In this document: piece after piece, positions 17,248 through 25,505 of the stretch
Layout of the letters: each line of letters opens with the position of its first letter
Numbering within the stretch: the stretch's first letter is position 1
Source of the DNA: Pontibacillus salipaludis
GTDB taxonomy: Bacteria > Bacillota > Bacilli > Bacillales > BH030062
Direction: 5' to 3'
Assembly: GCF_014642405.1 (NCBI RefSeq)
Contig: NZ_BMIN01000006.1
Location: 1 to 64,000, forward strand
DNA: 64,000 nucleotides
Program-made: the position numbers and the translations under genes
Notes under the pieces: model-generated
The model's input: only the letters and a program-made list of their open reading frames with translations
What the model was told of the DNA's origin: nothing
Database searches by the model: none

Positions 17248-18957
17248 GTGCAAGGAACAAGGGATTTAAAAGAAAAAATGCTAGATTATTTGGATAAGGA
17301 AATAGATGCATTAATTAATCAACAGAATAAAGAAATTCAAGGGTTAAAAGAGGTAATTGAAACGAAGGAGAAAAAGATCTTTAAATTAACCGATAAAATG
17401 GTCGAGCAACAAAATAGGGAATATAAACACAAGAATGAGGATTCACAATTACGTTTGGAAGCGGATCTGTTGCTTGGTGTCCTATACAATTGTGGCGATC
17501 TAGAGTTCATTAAAGCTTACTTAACAAAGTATAGAGAGCAAGTACCAACATGTTGGGTAGAGAAGTATATCACTGTTATGAAAGAATTGATGAAAGCGGG
17601 AGATTATCAAAATTCTGCTCTAATCATTCAATTTTTATTAGAAAGCCTGGGAGAAGAGGGGCATGAGTTACAAACCTCAACTTATAATCACTTATTAGAA
17701 ATGGGTCCGTTTTTCCTCTTAGAAGAACCAGATGTAGACCACCTTGAATATCCATACAACCTAACCAATGTATTATACTTTTATCGCTCAATGGCTACCC
17801 TTTCGGGGAGTCGTTCTATCAAACAGTTTCTTAAAGATCATGTGGCAGTCATTAAGAAAAATGTTTTCAGATGTAACTCACCAAAGTCCATTACAGAATT
17901 GATTAGATGTTATTTTGCTTATGATTTAATTGATGGATTGGACGCTGTTTTTACTGATCTCGAAGTAGTATGGCCATCTATTAAGGGGAAACTTACAGCA
18001 GAACAACTATCTATTATATTGCTCATCGCTCTATACTTAAATAGAGATAGAGTGCTATTGCCAAATGCATATGACGATAAATACCACAACAAATCAAGAC
18101 CAGAAATGAAACTATATTGGTTATACAAGAAAACCAAAAACAATAAGGCAGATAACTTAGAAAATCGAAAAGATATGGAAATGCTAATACACCAATCTAA
18201 GCTGCTCTCGCGATATGAGAAAGAATACTTTACTGAATGCTTTACAAACAGATGGGTGGAGACATCAAAACAGACTTTTAAGATTAAAGATGAAGGCACA
18301 AATAACAAACTGACCAGCTTAAAAGTTATTTCTGTTCTTCCTGCTAAACAAAAGAAAAGGCATTCCAAGAAATTCGAACATACTATGATTAGAATAGCTT
18401 TATACAAAAGTGGAAAATCCCAGACTGTGCATGAATATTTCAACACACCTGCTATGAAAGTAGTAGGGAAAGAAAAGTATTATCTCACGGATAATCAACT
18501 GAATAATATCAAAAAGAAACGAGCTGGATATTGGATGAATGTCGGCCAGGTAGATGAGGGGCTAATTTTAATGAACACTAAACGAACTCAACTTAAATCT
18601 CCTCTCGTTACTTCGAATAATAAGCAACCTATCTCGAAGGAAGATCATGTACATATGACAAATGAAACAAAATTAAGCGATAAAAGCCAACTTCGTAAAT
18701 TAGGTTATCAGATTACGGGGACCACAAGGGTGAAGAGGTGGGAGATCCTTTCGAAGAAGGCTGTACCTCAGATGGGGGTGAAAGAAGTTGCTTCTATCAT
18801 AGCTTTCCTTATTCGAGGAAGAAAAGCGATGAAAAATGGTGAAAGTAAAAATCGCTACTCTATATCAGAGTGGGAGTATGATTTGAATAGGCTGAAAAGA
18901 ACCTATTTTAAGAATGATTTCAATTGGCCTTCTACAACTGTAAGAACATATCCCTAA
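17248..18957 (+). CDS. Large protein of unknown function with N-terminal coiled coil
   Basis: 569 residues starting at a GTG 8 nt after GGAGGGGGG. Residues 1-65 form a strongly charged coiled coil (LKEKMLDYLDKEIDALINQQ ...). The middle (about 70-330) is helical, and the C-terminal 90 residues (LSDKSQLRKLGYQITGTTRV ... DFNWPST) form a compact basic module with several Trp/Tyr that could bind nucleic acid. I do not recognise the family. No signal peptide or membrane helix is present, so it is cytoplasmic. It is convergent with the zinc-ribbon gene at 19047 and the two share a terminator. Low GC and an isolated position suggest an accessory gene. Confidence 0.65.
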   Translation: MQGTRDLKEKMLDYLDKEIDALINQQNKEIQGLKEVIETKEKKIFKLTDKMVEQQNREYKHKNEDSQLRLEADLLLGVLYNCGDLEFIKAYLTKYREQVPTCWVEKYITVMKELMKAGDYQNSALIIQFLLESLGEEGHELQTSTYNHLLEMGPFFLLEEPDVDHLEYPYNLTNVLYFYRSMATLSGSRSIKQFLKDHVAVIKKNVFRCNSPKSITELIRCYFAYDLIDGLDAVFTDLEVVWPSIKGKLTAEQLSIILLIALYLNRDRVLLPNAYDDKYHNKSRPEMKLYWLYKKTKNNKADNLENRKDMEMLIHQSKLLSRYEKEYFTECFTNRWVETSKQTFKIKDEGTNNKLTSLKVISVLPAKQKKRHSKKFEHTMIRIALYKSGKSQTVHEYFNTPAMKVVGKEKYYLTDNQLNNIKKKRAGYWMNVGQVDEGLILMNTKRTQLKSPLVTSNNKQPISKEDHVHMTNETKLSDKSQLRKLGYQITGTTRVKRWEILSKKAVPQMGVKEVASIIAFLIRGRKAMKNGESKNRYSISEWEYDLNRLKRTYFKNDFNWPSTTVRTYP

Positions 18958-18970
18958 TGTGGCAAATTTA

Positions 18971-18999
18971 GGAAGCGTGGGAACCGTCCCCGCGCTTCC
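18971..18999. repeat. REP-B palindrome
   Basis: GGAAGCGTGGGAACCGTCCC then CGCGCTTCC: a nearly perfect palindrome of the class seen at 2622-2752, immediately before a bidirectional terminator. Confidence 0.65.
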
Positions 19000-19004
19000 A
19001 AGGC

Positions 19005-19036
19005 AAAAAAGCAGACCGAAATCGGTCTGCTTTTTT
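19005..19036. terminator. Bidirectional terminator
   Basis: AAAAAAGCAGACCGA / TCGGTCTGCTTTTTT, a perfect stem between convergent genes. Confidence 0.9.
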
Positions 19037-19046
19037 ATATGATGGA

Positions 19047-19838
19047 TTACCACATAAACATGCTTGTTAATTCATCTATAAACACCATAAGGCGTGTGAC
19101 GATAATAATATATGAAACTAATATAGAAGCCCCGGCTGCGAGGATTGCCCAGTAGATGGATTGATCGGCTTTATTACTTCTTTGGCAATGATGGTATACG
19201 TAAATGGGAGGGAGGAGATTAATAACAATTGATAAAGACAGCATAAGCAAGATAAGGGAAAATATAATAAATCCTCCGAAGCCAGCTACCAGGGAGATCG
19301 CATTTAGCATCATGAATGGGGCTAGTATGCCACCGTATCGTGCGATGAATGTCTTAAAGCTATGGCCAACCTGGGTGATCAACTGTATAACAAATAGACA
19401 TAAGGCCGATCCAGCTATAACGAGAAAAAAGTTACCTGTTAAGGGTGCAACCATACTAAAGAAGGGAAGAGAACCTGTAATTGAATCAGCTCCAGTTGCT
19501 CCGTATAAATGATTGAAAATAACATATAGGGTTATTGCGAATAGGACTACATAAACCGCAAGCGATACTACTCCTTTTAAGAATCCTACTTCTGTAGCGG
19601 AAAAGGCCTGATTCGGTTGTTTTACAAATCCCATCACTTCTTGGAGGTATCCTTTCGATAAAGCTTTAGCTCTTTCTACATTTTCGTTTGGAGCGGACGG
19701 CGCTACTGTTGCAGTAGCACTAGCTGTAGGTTGTGAACTACCTGTTGAAGGTGATGTTTCTCCAGGGTTTAAATCAAATCCACAATTCCCGCAAAATCTT
19801 CCGCTCTCTTGCTCGTGGTTACAGTTCGTACAGATCAT
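19047..19838 (-). CDS. Zinc-ribbon multi-pass membrane protein
   Basis: 263 residues: a zinc ribbon (CTNC at 3-6, CGNC at 16-19), a Ser/Thr/Pro/Ala linker (28-50), then five hydrophobic segments from about 85 to the C-terminus, an arrangement like Yip1-type membrane domains. It lies 23 bases after the TcaA-like gene on the same strand, so the two form an operon. The zinc ribbon resembles those of the TcaA-like protein and of the protease at 6673. A role in envelope stress is inferred from that company only. Confidence 0.7.
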   Translation of the reverse strand: MICTNCNHEQESGRFCGNCGFDLNPGETSPSTGSSQPTASATATVAPSAPNENVERAKALSKGYLQEVMGFVKQPNQAFSATEVGFLKGVVSLAVYVVLFAITLYVIFNHLYGATGADSITGSLPFFSMVAPLTGNFFLVIAGSALCLFVIQLITQVGHSFKTFIARYGGILAPFMMLNAISLVAGFGGFIIFSLILLMLSLSIVINLLPPIYVYHHCQRSNKADQSIYWAILAAGASILVSYIIIVTRLMVFIDELTSMFMW

Positions 19839-19861
19839 CGCATTCTTACTTCCTATGTGTT

Positions 19862-21283
19862 TTATAAGTTTTCTCGAATCGTATCGTTTATCAGGATTTT
19901 TTGAATCTTGTAGAATCCATTCTCATACACCACAATGTATCGCTTTGTTCGATCATAGCGAGTTTGTTCACTTAGGTGGTTTGTAAAGATAAACATTTCT
20001 TCCATATCCACTTCAAACGTATCGCTAGCAGATTTGTTTGCTTGGATTATCGAGTTTTCTTTAAAGTCATAAGTGTAGACGGAACTGTTTAGCTCGCGGA
20101 GATAATCGTATAATTCTTCCTCAGCATGACTTCCATTTTGTAAATAGGGTTCAATCAGATTGAAATTGTGCTCATTCAAAGCCTGTTCATACGCGCTTCT
20201 GAAAGCTACGACATGATTGGCTGCTGCTTCTGCTGTTGCGTTTAGGCTACTTGAATGGATGGTGCTTTCCTGTTCTTTTTCCTCTTCTTTAGGTTCAGGC
20301 GTTTTCTCGACTACTTTTGGTTTCTCAATCGTTAATTCAACGTGATCTCCTTGAATATAAAGCGTATCAATAACTTCAGATCGGAGAACATCTCCAGAAT
20401 CTGTTGCCCACTCGGCGTGGACTTTGATCGATTCCTTGACTGGGACGGGGCCAATTTGATTTAGCTCTGATAGAGGAAGACCTGTGCTAGTGCCGTTAAT
20501 ATAAAGAATGGCCGAAGATTCATTGCTCGAGAGGGAGTAGTTTTTATATTCGAAAGGGAAGGAGAATTCTTGTTTTGTTCCAGGTTGATCAATGTGTACT
20601 TCTAATTGGTTCTCAAACGTTCCGTACTCATTTTGCGCTTCACCATGAATTTTGAATGTACCTGGATAGGCCTTTGCAAGGTTGTAAGAGGTATCTGTAT
20701 TTGTAATTTCAACAGAATGTTCACCGGCTGTAATAATGCTTGATGGGGCAAGGGCGGAATGAACGGAAATGGTTGCAGGGAGCGCTTCCATATCGTATGT
20801 ATAGAAGAGTTTTGGGATGATTGCTCGTTTCTTAGCAAGGAAAACGGGCTCTCCGTAATCATTTACTATTTGTTGCGCAGTCTTGTCATCCTTATTCGCT
20901 TCAACAATTTGAGAAAATTGCTCTTTCATCGTCTCCCACCCAGCTTCACTAAGGTAGGTGAGGTATTCCTCTTTGTTTAAGAGCGCTTCTTCTTCTAATG
21001 AGAGCTCATCCATTAGTGCTGATGAATCTTTCGTCTTCATCGCTTGGTCCATCGCTTGTATCTTCTTCATAGGATCAAAAATCGAAGACAGGGCCATATG
21101 AGTAAAGAATAATACAACGGCAAGAATTCCAATCGAACCGAGCGTCCATTTTCGCTTTTTTGACATGGGTCGGGCAGGTTGATCGTAGTGATCGGTAGGA
21201 TTGTTGGAAAACTGCGCACCACATGAGGTACAAAAGTCCTGCTCCTCGCTCAATGTATGACCGCATTCCGTACAAAAGCGCAT
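19862..21283 (-). CDS. TcaA-like zinc-ribbon membrane protein
   Basis: 473 residues. An N-terminal zinc ribbon (Cys4, 7, 18, 21) in the cytoplasm, one membrane helix (about 44-66), then a long extracellular part with a helical TcaA second-domain-like region (IQAMDQAMKTKDSSALMDEL), two beta-rich modules (about 165-330), a Lys/Glu/Pro linker and a C-terminal NTF2-like domain starting FRSAYEQAL. TcaA proteins of staphylococci affect glycopeptide susceptibility and wall function; the B. subtilis-type homologues are not well defined. AAGGAG lies 8 nt before the ATG. First gene of a two-gene operon. Confidence 0.8.
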   Translation of the reverse strand: MRFCTECGHTLSEEQDFCTSCGAQFSNNPTDHYDQPARPMSKKRKWTLGSIGILAVVLFFTHMALSSIFDPMKKIQAMDQAMKTKDSSALMDELSLEEEALLNKEEYLTYLSEAGWETMKEQFSQIVEANKDDKTAQQIVNDYGEPVFLAKKRAIIPKLFYTYDMEALPATISVHSALAPSSIITAGEHSVEITNTDTSYNLAKAYPGTFKIHGEAQNEYGTFENQLEVHIDQPGTKQEFSFPFEYKNYSLSSNESSAILYINGTSTGLPLSELNQIGPVPVKESIKVHAEWATDSGDVLRSEVIDTLYIQGDHVELTIEKPKVVEKTPEPKEEEKEQESTIHSSSLNATAEAAANHVVAFRSAYEQALNEHNFNLIEPYLQNGSHAEEELYDYLRELNSSVYTYDFKENSIIQANKSASDTFEVDMEEMFIFTNHLSEQTRYDRTKRYIVVYENGFYKIQKILINDTIRENL

Positions 21284-21480
21284 TTTTTCAACTCCTTTCT
21301 CGTTAAGGGTTCAAGCGCACAAAACTATACTATTGGTTAATATAGGAAAATATGACTGATCTTTTATGATCGGTCTTCTATTGTTCATAAACCATGTAAA
21401 TAAAAGTTTTTAGGCCTATTTTATTATTGGATTTATATAATTAGAAAGGACGTTAAGACACTTTGCAAGGGAGAGAGAAG

Positions 21481-21715
21481 ATGAAGAGAAGGGTTTGGTG
21501 GGTAGGTGCTATCGTTGTTACTTTAGTCATTAGTGGATGGTACATAGGTGCTCGTGCATTAGGGAAGAAAGAGGTTGTAGTAACAGCGAAGCCAGCAGAA
21601 GATTATAAGCATGTTGAAACCGTCTGAAGATAGGAAGGGCATTACGATCTCTCCCTCAAATGGAAAATGGGCAACTGGAGAACAATACGTAGTATTCGGG
21701 AATAATAGTATGTAG
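21481..21715 (+). pseudogene. Truncated gene for a membrane-anchored protein
   Basis: AAGGGAGAGAGAAG then ATG encodes a 48-residue signal-anchor piece (MKRRVWWVGAIVVTLVISGW ... VETV) ending at TGA. A +1 frame continues KPSEDRKGITISPSNGKWAT ... FGNNSM to 21715. The N-terminus resembles that of the decayed gene at 14230. Its C-terminal domains are missing. Confidence 0.5.
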
Positions 21716-21721
21716 AAAAGT

Positions 21722-21765
21722 AAAAACAGCAAAGTACTAATTGGAGTACTTTGCTGTTTTTGTTC
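21722..21765 (+). terminator. Rho-independent terminator
   Basis: A 17-bp perfect stem AAAAACAGCAAAGTACT / AGTACTTTGCTGTTTTT directly after the truncated gene. Confidence 0.9.
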
Positions 21766-21782
21766 TTTTATACGTATCCGCC

Positions 21783-21801
21783 GAGACAATGAACCTGTCC
21801 C
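21783..21801 (-). repeat. REP-A copy (reverse)
   Basis: GAGACAATGAACCTGTCCC followed by CCCTGTCCC, 18 bases after a terminator. Confidence 0.75.
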
Positions 21802-21944
21802 CCTGTCCCTTGAAAACTTAGTTCAATTAGCTCAAGATAGAAAGTTATAAGAGATAGTATGACAGATCCATGGTAACGGTTTTCAGGCTCAATGTAGAGT
21901 GAGACAGAGGGCTACATCCGTGTTTTTGTGTTAGGAGTGCGAAA

Positions 21945-22487
21945 ATGAAGGAACAAACTCAGTACTTTGAAGTATCAAAAATTATAGAAGTAGGAGAAGG
22001 CATGAGGGTGTGTTTAGATTTTACTGATATCTTGGCACCTTTAGAAGGTCTTTTCGTAGGGAACACCGGTCATGGGTATGTGCACGTTCTCTCAGAAAAC
22101 CGCGAAACAGGCGATTATCCCGCTAGACCGTTTCGTATTAACTGCGGAGCGTTTCATCAGTATTTACATCAAGGGGAGCGAACGCTCTACCTTCATGAGG
22201 TAACTCCGGGAGAACCTCTTACGCTTTCTAGCCTTGAGGGGGAGAGAGATCGGTACGTTGGGAGAGTAAAGATTGAGAAGCGGTCGTTTATAAGAGTGGA
22301 GTGTGAAGGTCAGGACGGGAAGATCTCGGCCACACTTCAGAATTCTTCTAGTGTTTTTGTTCGGGAAGAGAGCCAAGGAGAGCTTTCTGTTCAGGATCTA
22401 GCCGTTGGTCAACGGATCTTGTGTCTGCCGGATCAGCCTGGGCGTCATTTGGGAGAGAGGATTGAGGAGACTATTTTTGAGAAGTAG
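21945..22487 (+). CDS. Stand-alone C-terminal half of 3-dehydroquinate synthase II-like protein
   Basis: 180 residues. The segments GEGMRVCLDFTDILAPLEGL, YPARPFRINCGAFHQYL, VGRVKIEKRSFIRVE, ISATLQNSSSV and GRHLGERIEETIFEK line up in order with the C-terminal half of archaeal-type DHQ synthase II (VGMGDRVCIDT..., RPFRVNAGAVHAY, VGRVKIERRP, LQNAETVRL, HFG..IEETIIEK). The N-terminal half, which carries the catalytic lysine, is absent, and the TTAGGAG ribosome site and ATG are intact, so this is a designed short protein rather than a truncation. It probably binds something but cannot perform the full reaction. A broken paralogue lies at 13266. Confidence 0.75.
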   Translation: MKEQTQYFEVSKIIEVGEGMRVCLDFTDILAPLEGLFVGNTGHGYVHVLSENRETGDYPARPFRINCGAFHQYLHQGERTLYLHEVTPGEPLTLSSLEGERDRYVGRVKIEKRSFIRVECEGQDGKISATLQNSSSVFVREESQGELSVQDLAVGQRILCLPDQPGRHLGERIEETIFEK

Positions 22488-22496
22488 AGGGACATA

Positions 22497-22504
22497 GGGA
22501 CAGG
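22497..22504 (+). repeat. Left half of a REP-A copy cut by an IS3 element
   Basis: GGGACAGG abuts the left inverted repeat of the dead IS copy. The right half of the palindrome is not present at the other end of the element, which continues GAAATGAAATG. Confidence 0.7.
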
Positions 22505-22620
22505 TGGACTATACCCTGAATAATGGACACCAATAACTTGGGACGTTATTCAGGGTTTTCTATGTCATCAAAAAGAAAACCCGTTTATAATAAAAAGAAT
22601 ATTATGAGCGGAGGCTACAC

Positions 22621-23052
22621 ATGAATAAAAGAACATGTTCCCAAGAACAAGTGAAAGCATTGAAACAAAATCCGAACGTACTAGAAGTAAAATCAAATGG
22701 AGTTACTTACACTCCAGAGTTTAAAGTGAAAGCTGTAGAAGCTAGTCTTAGAGGGAAAAATCCTCTTTAGATCTTTAAGGAACTGGGGTTATTTGACCTG
22801 GATATCATCGGCAAAGATGTTCCGAGAAAACGAATCTATAATTGGAAAAAGATCTATGACGAACACGGAGAAGTAGGGTTATATTTCAATAAGAGAAGTT
22901 CAGCTGGGCAAGGTGGATCGTCTAACAACAAATCTGCCGAGGAAAAACTAAGAAAAGCAGAGGCTAGAATTAAGTTTCTAGAAACCGAGAATGAATTCTT
23001 AAAAAAGTTAGAAGAACAAGAGAGGCAGGCGTTGAGAAAGAAACAAGACTAA
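22621..23052 (+). pseudogene. IS3 transposase OrfA, nonsense-mutated
   Basis: Identical in layout to 62473-62904, but codon 50 is TAG (CAG in the intact copy), truncating the helix-turn-helix protein. The slippery AAAAAAG at 23001-23007 is kept. Confidence 0.9.
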
Positions 23053-23948
23053 CCCCTTCTGAAAAATATCAAATCATCTATCAAACCATTAACTGCGGGG
23101 ATTTGAAGTATATGGTTCGTTACTTATGCAGATTAGCTTGTGTAAGCAGAAGTGGTTTTTATGCATGGCTTAAGGCAGCCCCTAAGCGACAACGACGAGA
23201 AGAACAAGACCAAGCCGATCTTGAGCGTATTACATCAATTCTCAACTCCAAAAATCAAAAGGCCGGTATTCGCCAGATTAAAATGGTTTTGGAGAACGAA
23301 CACGGTTTAGTTGTGAACCTAAAGAAAATCGTGCGGTTAATGAGGAAAGAAGGATTGAAATCAAAAATCAGAAAGGCAAACCCTTATAAACGCCTAGGTA
23401 AAGCCACTCAGGAACATCAGACCTGCCCAAATGTGTTAAATCGTAATTTCGATCAAGGAAAGCCTGGGAAAGTGTTTTTAACGAATATCACCTATTTACA
23501 GTACGGAAATGGTCAAGTCGCCTATTTATCATGTGTTAAAGATGGAAGTACGAATGAAATCCTGGCGCACAATCTATCAACCACTTTAGGTATGGATATT
23601 GTTTATCAAACAATGAGCTGACTCAGACAAGTTCATCCTATAATTGGTGAATCTATTCTTCATTCCGATCAGGGTTTCCATTACACCAACCCTGACTTCC
23701 AGAAGAACATCAAAAATCTAGGAATCATTCAATCTATGTCGCGTAAGGGAAATTGTTGGGATAACGCTCCTATGGAAGCTTTCTTCGGAACCTTGAAAGA
23801 TGAAGTAAACCATAGAGAGTGTAAAAACCTAAAAGAACTGACCAGTTATATAGATTAATTTATAAGTTATTACAACCAAAAAAGGTATCAATGGGGATTA
23901 GGGAAGATGAGCCCGGTACAATACCGAACTCACCTCTTAGCAGCATAG
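23006..23948 (+). pseudogene. IS3 transposase OrfB, nonsense-mutated
   Basis: The DDE integrase frame carries a TGA where the intact copy reads Arg (in QTMSRLRQ) and a TAA where the intact copy reads Arg in DRFISYY. In addition the first catalytic Asp is changed: FLTNITYL against FLTDMTYL. The element cannot move by itself but could be mobilised by the intact copy because both ends are conserved. Confidence 0.9.
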
Positions 23949-24018
23949 TCGTCCCTTATTCAAGTGTCTATTTTAGAGGGTACAGTCCAGAAATGAAATG
24001 AGTATTACATACAGAATG

Positions 24019-24088
24019 AAAAAGCAGAAGGAGCCCCAATTAGATCGGGAGCTCCTTCTGCTTTTTTGTTGATCAAACGTTTGATCAA
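24019..24088. terminator. Terminator hairpin plus TTGATCAAACGTTTGATCAA palindrome
   Basis: AAAAGCAGAAGGAGC / GCTCCTTCTGCTTTTTT (24019-24067) followed by the 20-bp palindrome at 24069-24088. Same arrangement and similar sequence as 13663-13728. Confidence 0.75.
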
Positions 24089-24107
24089 TTGTTGCCAAGA
24101 CTATTTA

Positions 24108-24304
24108 TTAAACCTTCGCCTGCTCATGATTCAGTTCTGCTAACTCATCTTCTAACTGTTTTAACTGTGTCTCCAACTTCTCCGTATTCCCGCCAACCGA
24201 TGATTCCATTTTTCTAAATCTCCCTGGATTCGTATGTAGTCTGATTTTACAACGTTAATTTGGTTTTCTAGTTCTCTTTTTGTCATATCAGCAAAAGCAC
24301 TCAT
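24108..24304 (-). pseudogene. Frameshifted copy of the small coiled-coil (SE1832-like) gene
   Basis: The start (MSAFADMTKRELENQINVVK) and the region up to GDLEK match the gene at 13748-13927. One base is then missing, and the reading frame fails (WNHRLAG...). After correction the rest reads ESSVGGNTEKLETQLKQLED. The 13.2-13.9 kb block is intact for this gene and broken for the DHQ-like gene; here it is the other way round. Confidence 0.75.
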
Positions 24305-24551
24305 TTTTACTTTTATTACCTTAGAGTATAAATCATGTAAGGGGGTATGGCGAATATAGGGAAATGTAGGGGTACCGTTCCCGCCTCATTTGGCCGGGAC
24401 AGGCTTGTTTTCACGAAATGAACAGGTAGTTAACGAGTGAATGTTTAAAACAACGCAGGCTGAACTTTAAGTTTGTGTTTATTTGTGATCATTCTTTTTG
24501 TTAGCGAGAAGTTACCTAAGGAGTACAATATCCCTGAGCAGTTCGACGTAT

Positions 24552-24641
24552 AGAGAAATTTCTCTTGATCAAAGGATAAAATAAAAAAATAAAGAAATTT
24601 CTTAAAAAATCATTGATTTTGAAAGCGGATACAGTATACAA
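24552..24641 (+). promoter_or_regulatory. Promoter region of the catabolic locus: two GAAATTTC palindromes, cre-like site
   Basis: AGAGAAATTTCTCT (24552-24565) and AAGAAATTTCTT (24592-24603) are perfect palindromes 40 bp apart, suitable for an RpiR-family dimer. Downstream are TTGATT (24613) and TATACA (24635) with 16-bp spacing. The spacer contains TGAAAGCGGATACA, one mismatch from the CcpA cre consensus. This suggests control by the RpiR regulator at 29852 and by carbon catabolite repression. Confidence 0.55.
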
Positions 24642-24675
24642 TAAATTCAGAAAATTAAAAGGAAGGCGGGATCCA

Positions 24676-25467
24676 ATGGACGCCGTAAAAACGAACATAA
24701 CAGATTTTAATATGAACTTCTTTAATTTAGAGGGCAAAGTAGCGTTGATTACTGGAGGGAATTCTGGTTTAGGCCAAGGGTTCGCGCTGGCTCTTGCTAA
24801 GGCGGGAGCAGATATCTTTGCTGTTAGTATGGCTGAAGACGAAGAAACAAAGCAGCTCATTGAAGCGGAAGGTGTTCAGTATCACTTAATGATTTCTGAT
24901 ATTACTGAAGACGGTGCTTGTAAACAGGTGGTTGAAAAGTGTCTCTCTGTATACGGGAAGATCGACATCCTACTCAATAATGCTGGTATTAACATTAATG
25001 AAAAGGATGTAACGAAATTCACACGACTTCAATGGGACAAGATGGTGTCAGTAAACCTTACTGCACCTTTTGATTTAGCGCATGAAGTAGCAAAATATAT
25101 GATTCCTCAAAAGAGCGGCAAGATTATTAATACATGTTCGTTATTCTCTTACCTTGGTGGACAGTGGTCTCCTGCTTATGCTGCTACTAAGCATGGTTTA
25201 TCAGGTTTCACAAAAGCTTATTGCGATGAATTAGCTCAATATAACATACAAGTAAATGGAATAGCGCCAGGGTATTTCGCCACAGATGTGACCGAGGTTA
25301 CGAGAGCCGATCCTGAAAGTAATAAACGTATTTTGGATCATATCCCTGCAAACAGATGGGGAAATATTCAGGATCTAATGGGAACAATGGTTTTCTTGGC
25401 TTCTGATGCATCCAATTACGTAAACGGCACGCTGATCAATGTTGATGGCGGATACTTAGTTCGATAG
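24676..25467 (+). CDS. Short-chain dehydrogenase/reductase (KduD/gluconate dehydrogenase-like)
   Basis: 263 residues from the ATG at 24676, which follows GGAAGGCGGG; upstream in-frame starts lack a ribosome site. Rossmann motif TGGNSGLGQG, the NNAG motif (LLNNAGI), catalytic Ser in NTCSLFSYL and YAATK. The overall pattern, including the closing GGTLINVDGGYL-type motif (here NGTLINVDGGYLVR), matches SDRs acting on sugar acids or polyols. It is the first gene of a run of four same-strand genes for uptake, oxidation and phosphorylation of an unidentified carbohydrate. Confidence 0.85.
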   Translation: MDAVKTNITDFNMNFFNLEGKVALITGGNSGLGQGFALALAKAGADIFAVSMAEDEETKQLIEAEGVQYHLMISDITEDGACKQVVEKCLSVYGKIDILLNNAGININEKDVTKFTRLQWDKMVSVNLTAPFDLAHEVAKYMIPQKSGKIINTCSLFSYLGGQWSPAYAATKHGLSGFTKAYCDELAQYNIQVNGIAPGYFATDVTEVTRADPESNKRILDHIPANRWGNIQDLMGTMVFLASDASNYVNGTLINVDGGYLVR

Positions 25468-25505
25468 ATAGCTAGACTACTTATGAAAATAAAGGGGACG
25501 AAGAA

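Larger units (their letters stand above)
22505..23989 (+). mobile_element. IS3-family insertion sequence, inactive copy
   Basis: 1485 bp bounded by TGGACTATACCCT and AGGGTACAGTCCA, the same ends as the intact copy at 62358-63838 and about 95% identical to it by eye. No target duplication is visible (left flank ACAGG, right flank GAAATG), which suggests a deletion beside the right end after insertion. The two transposase frames carry three nonsense changes and a lost catalytic Asp. The left end contains an internal ACCCTGAATAA...TTATTCAGGGT hairpin that could block read-through into the element. Confidence 0.93.
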
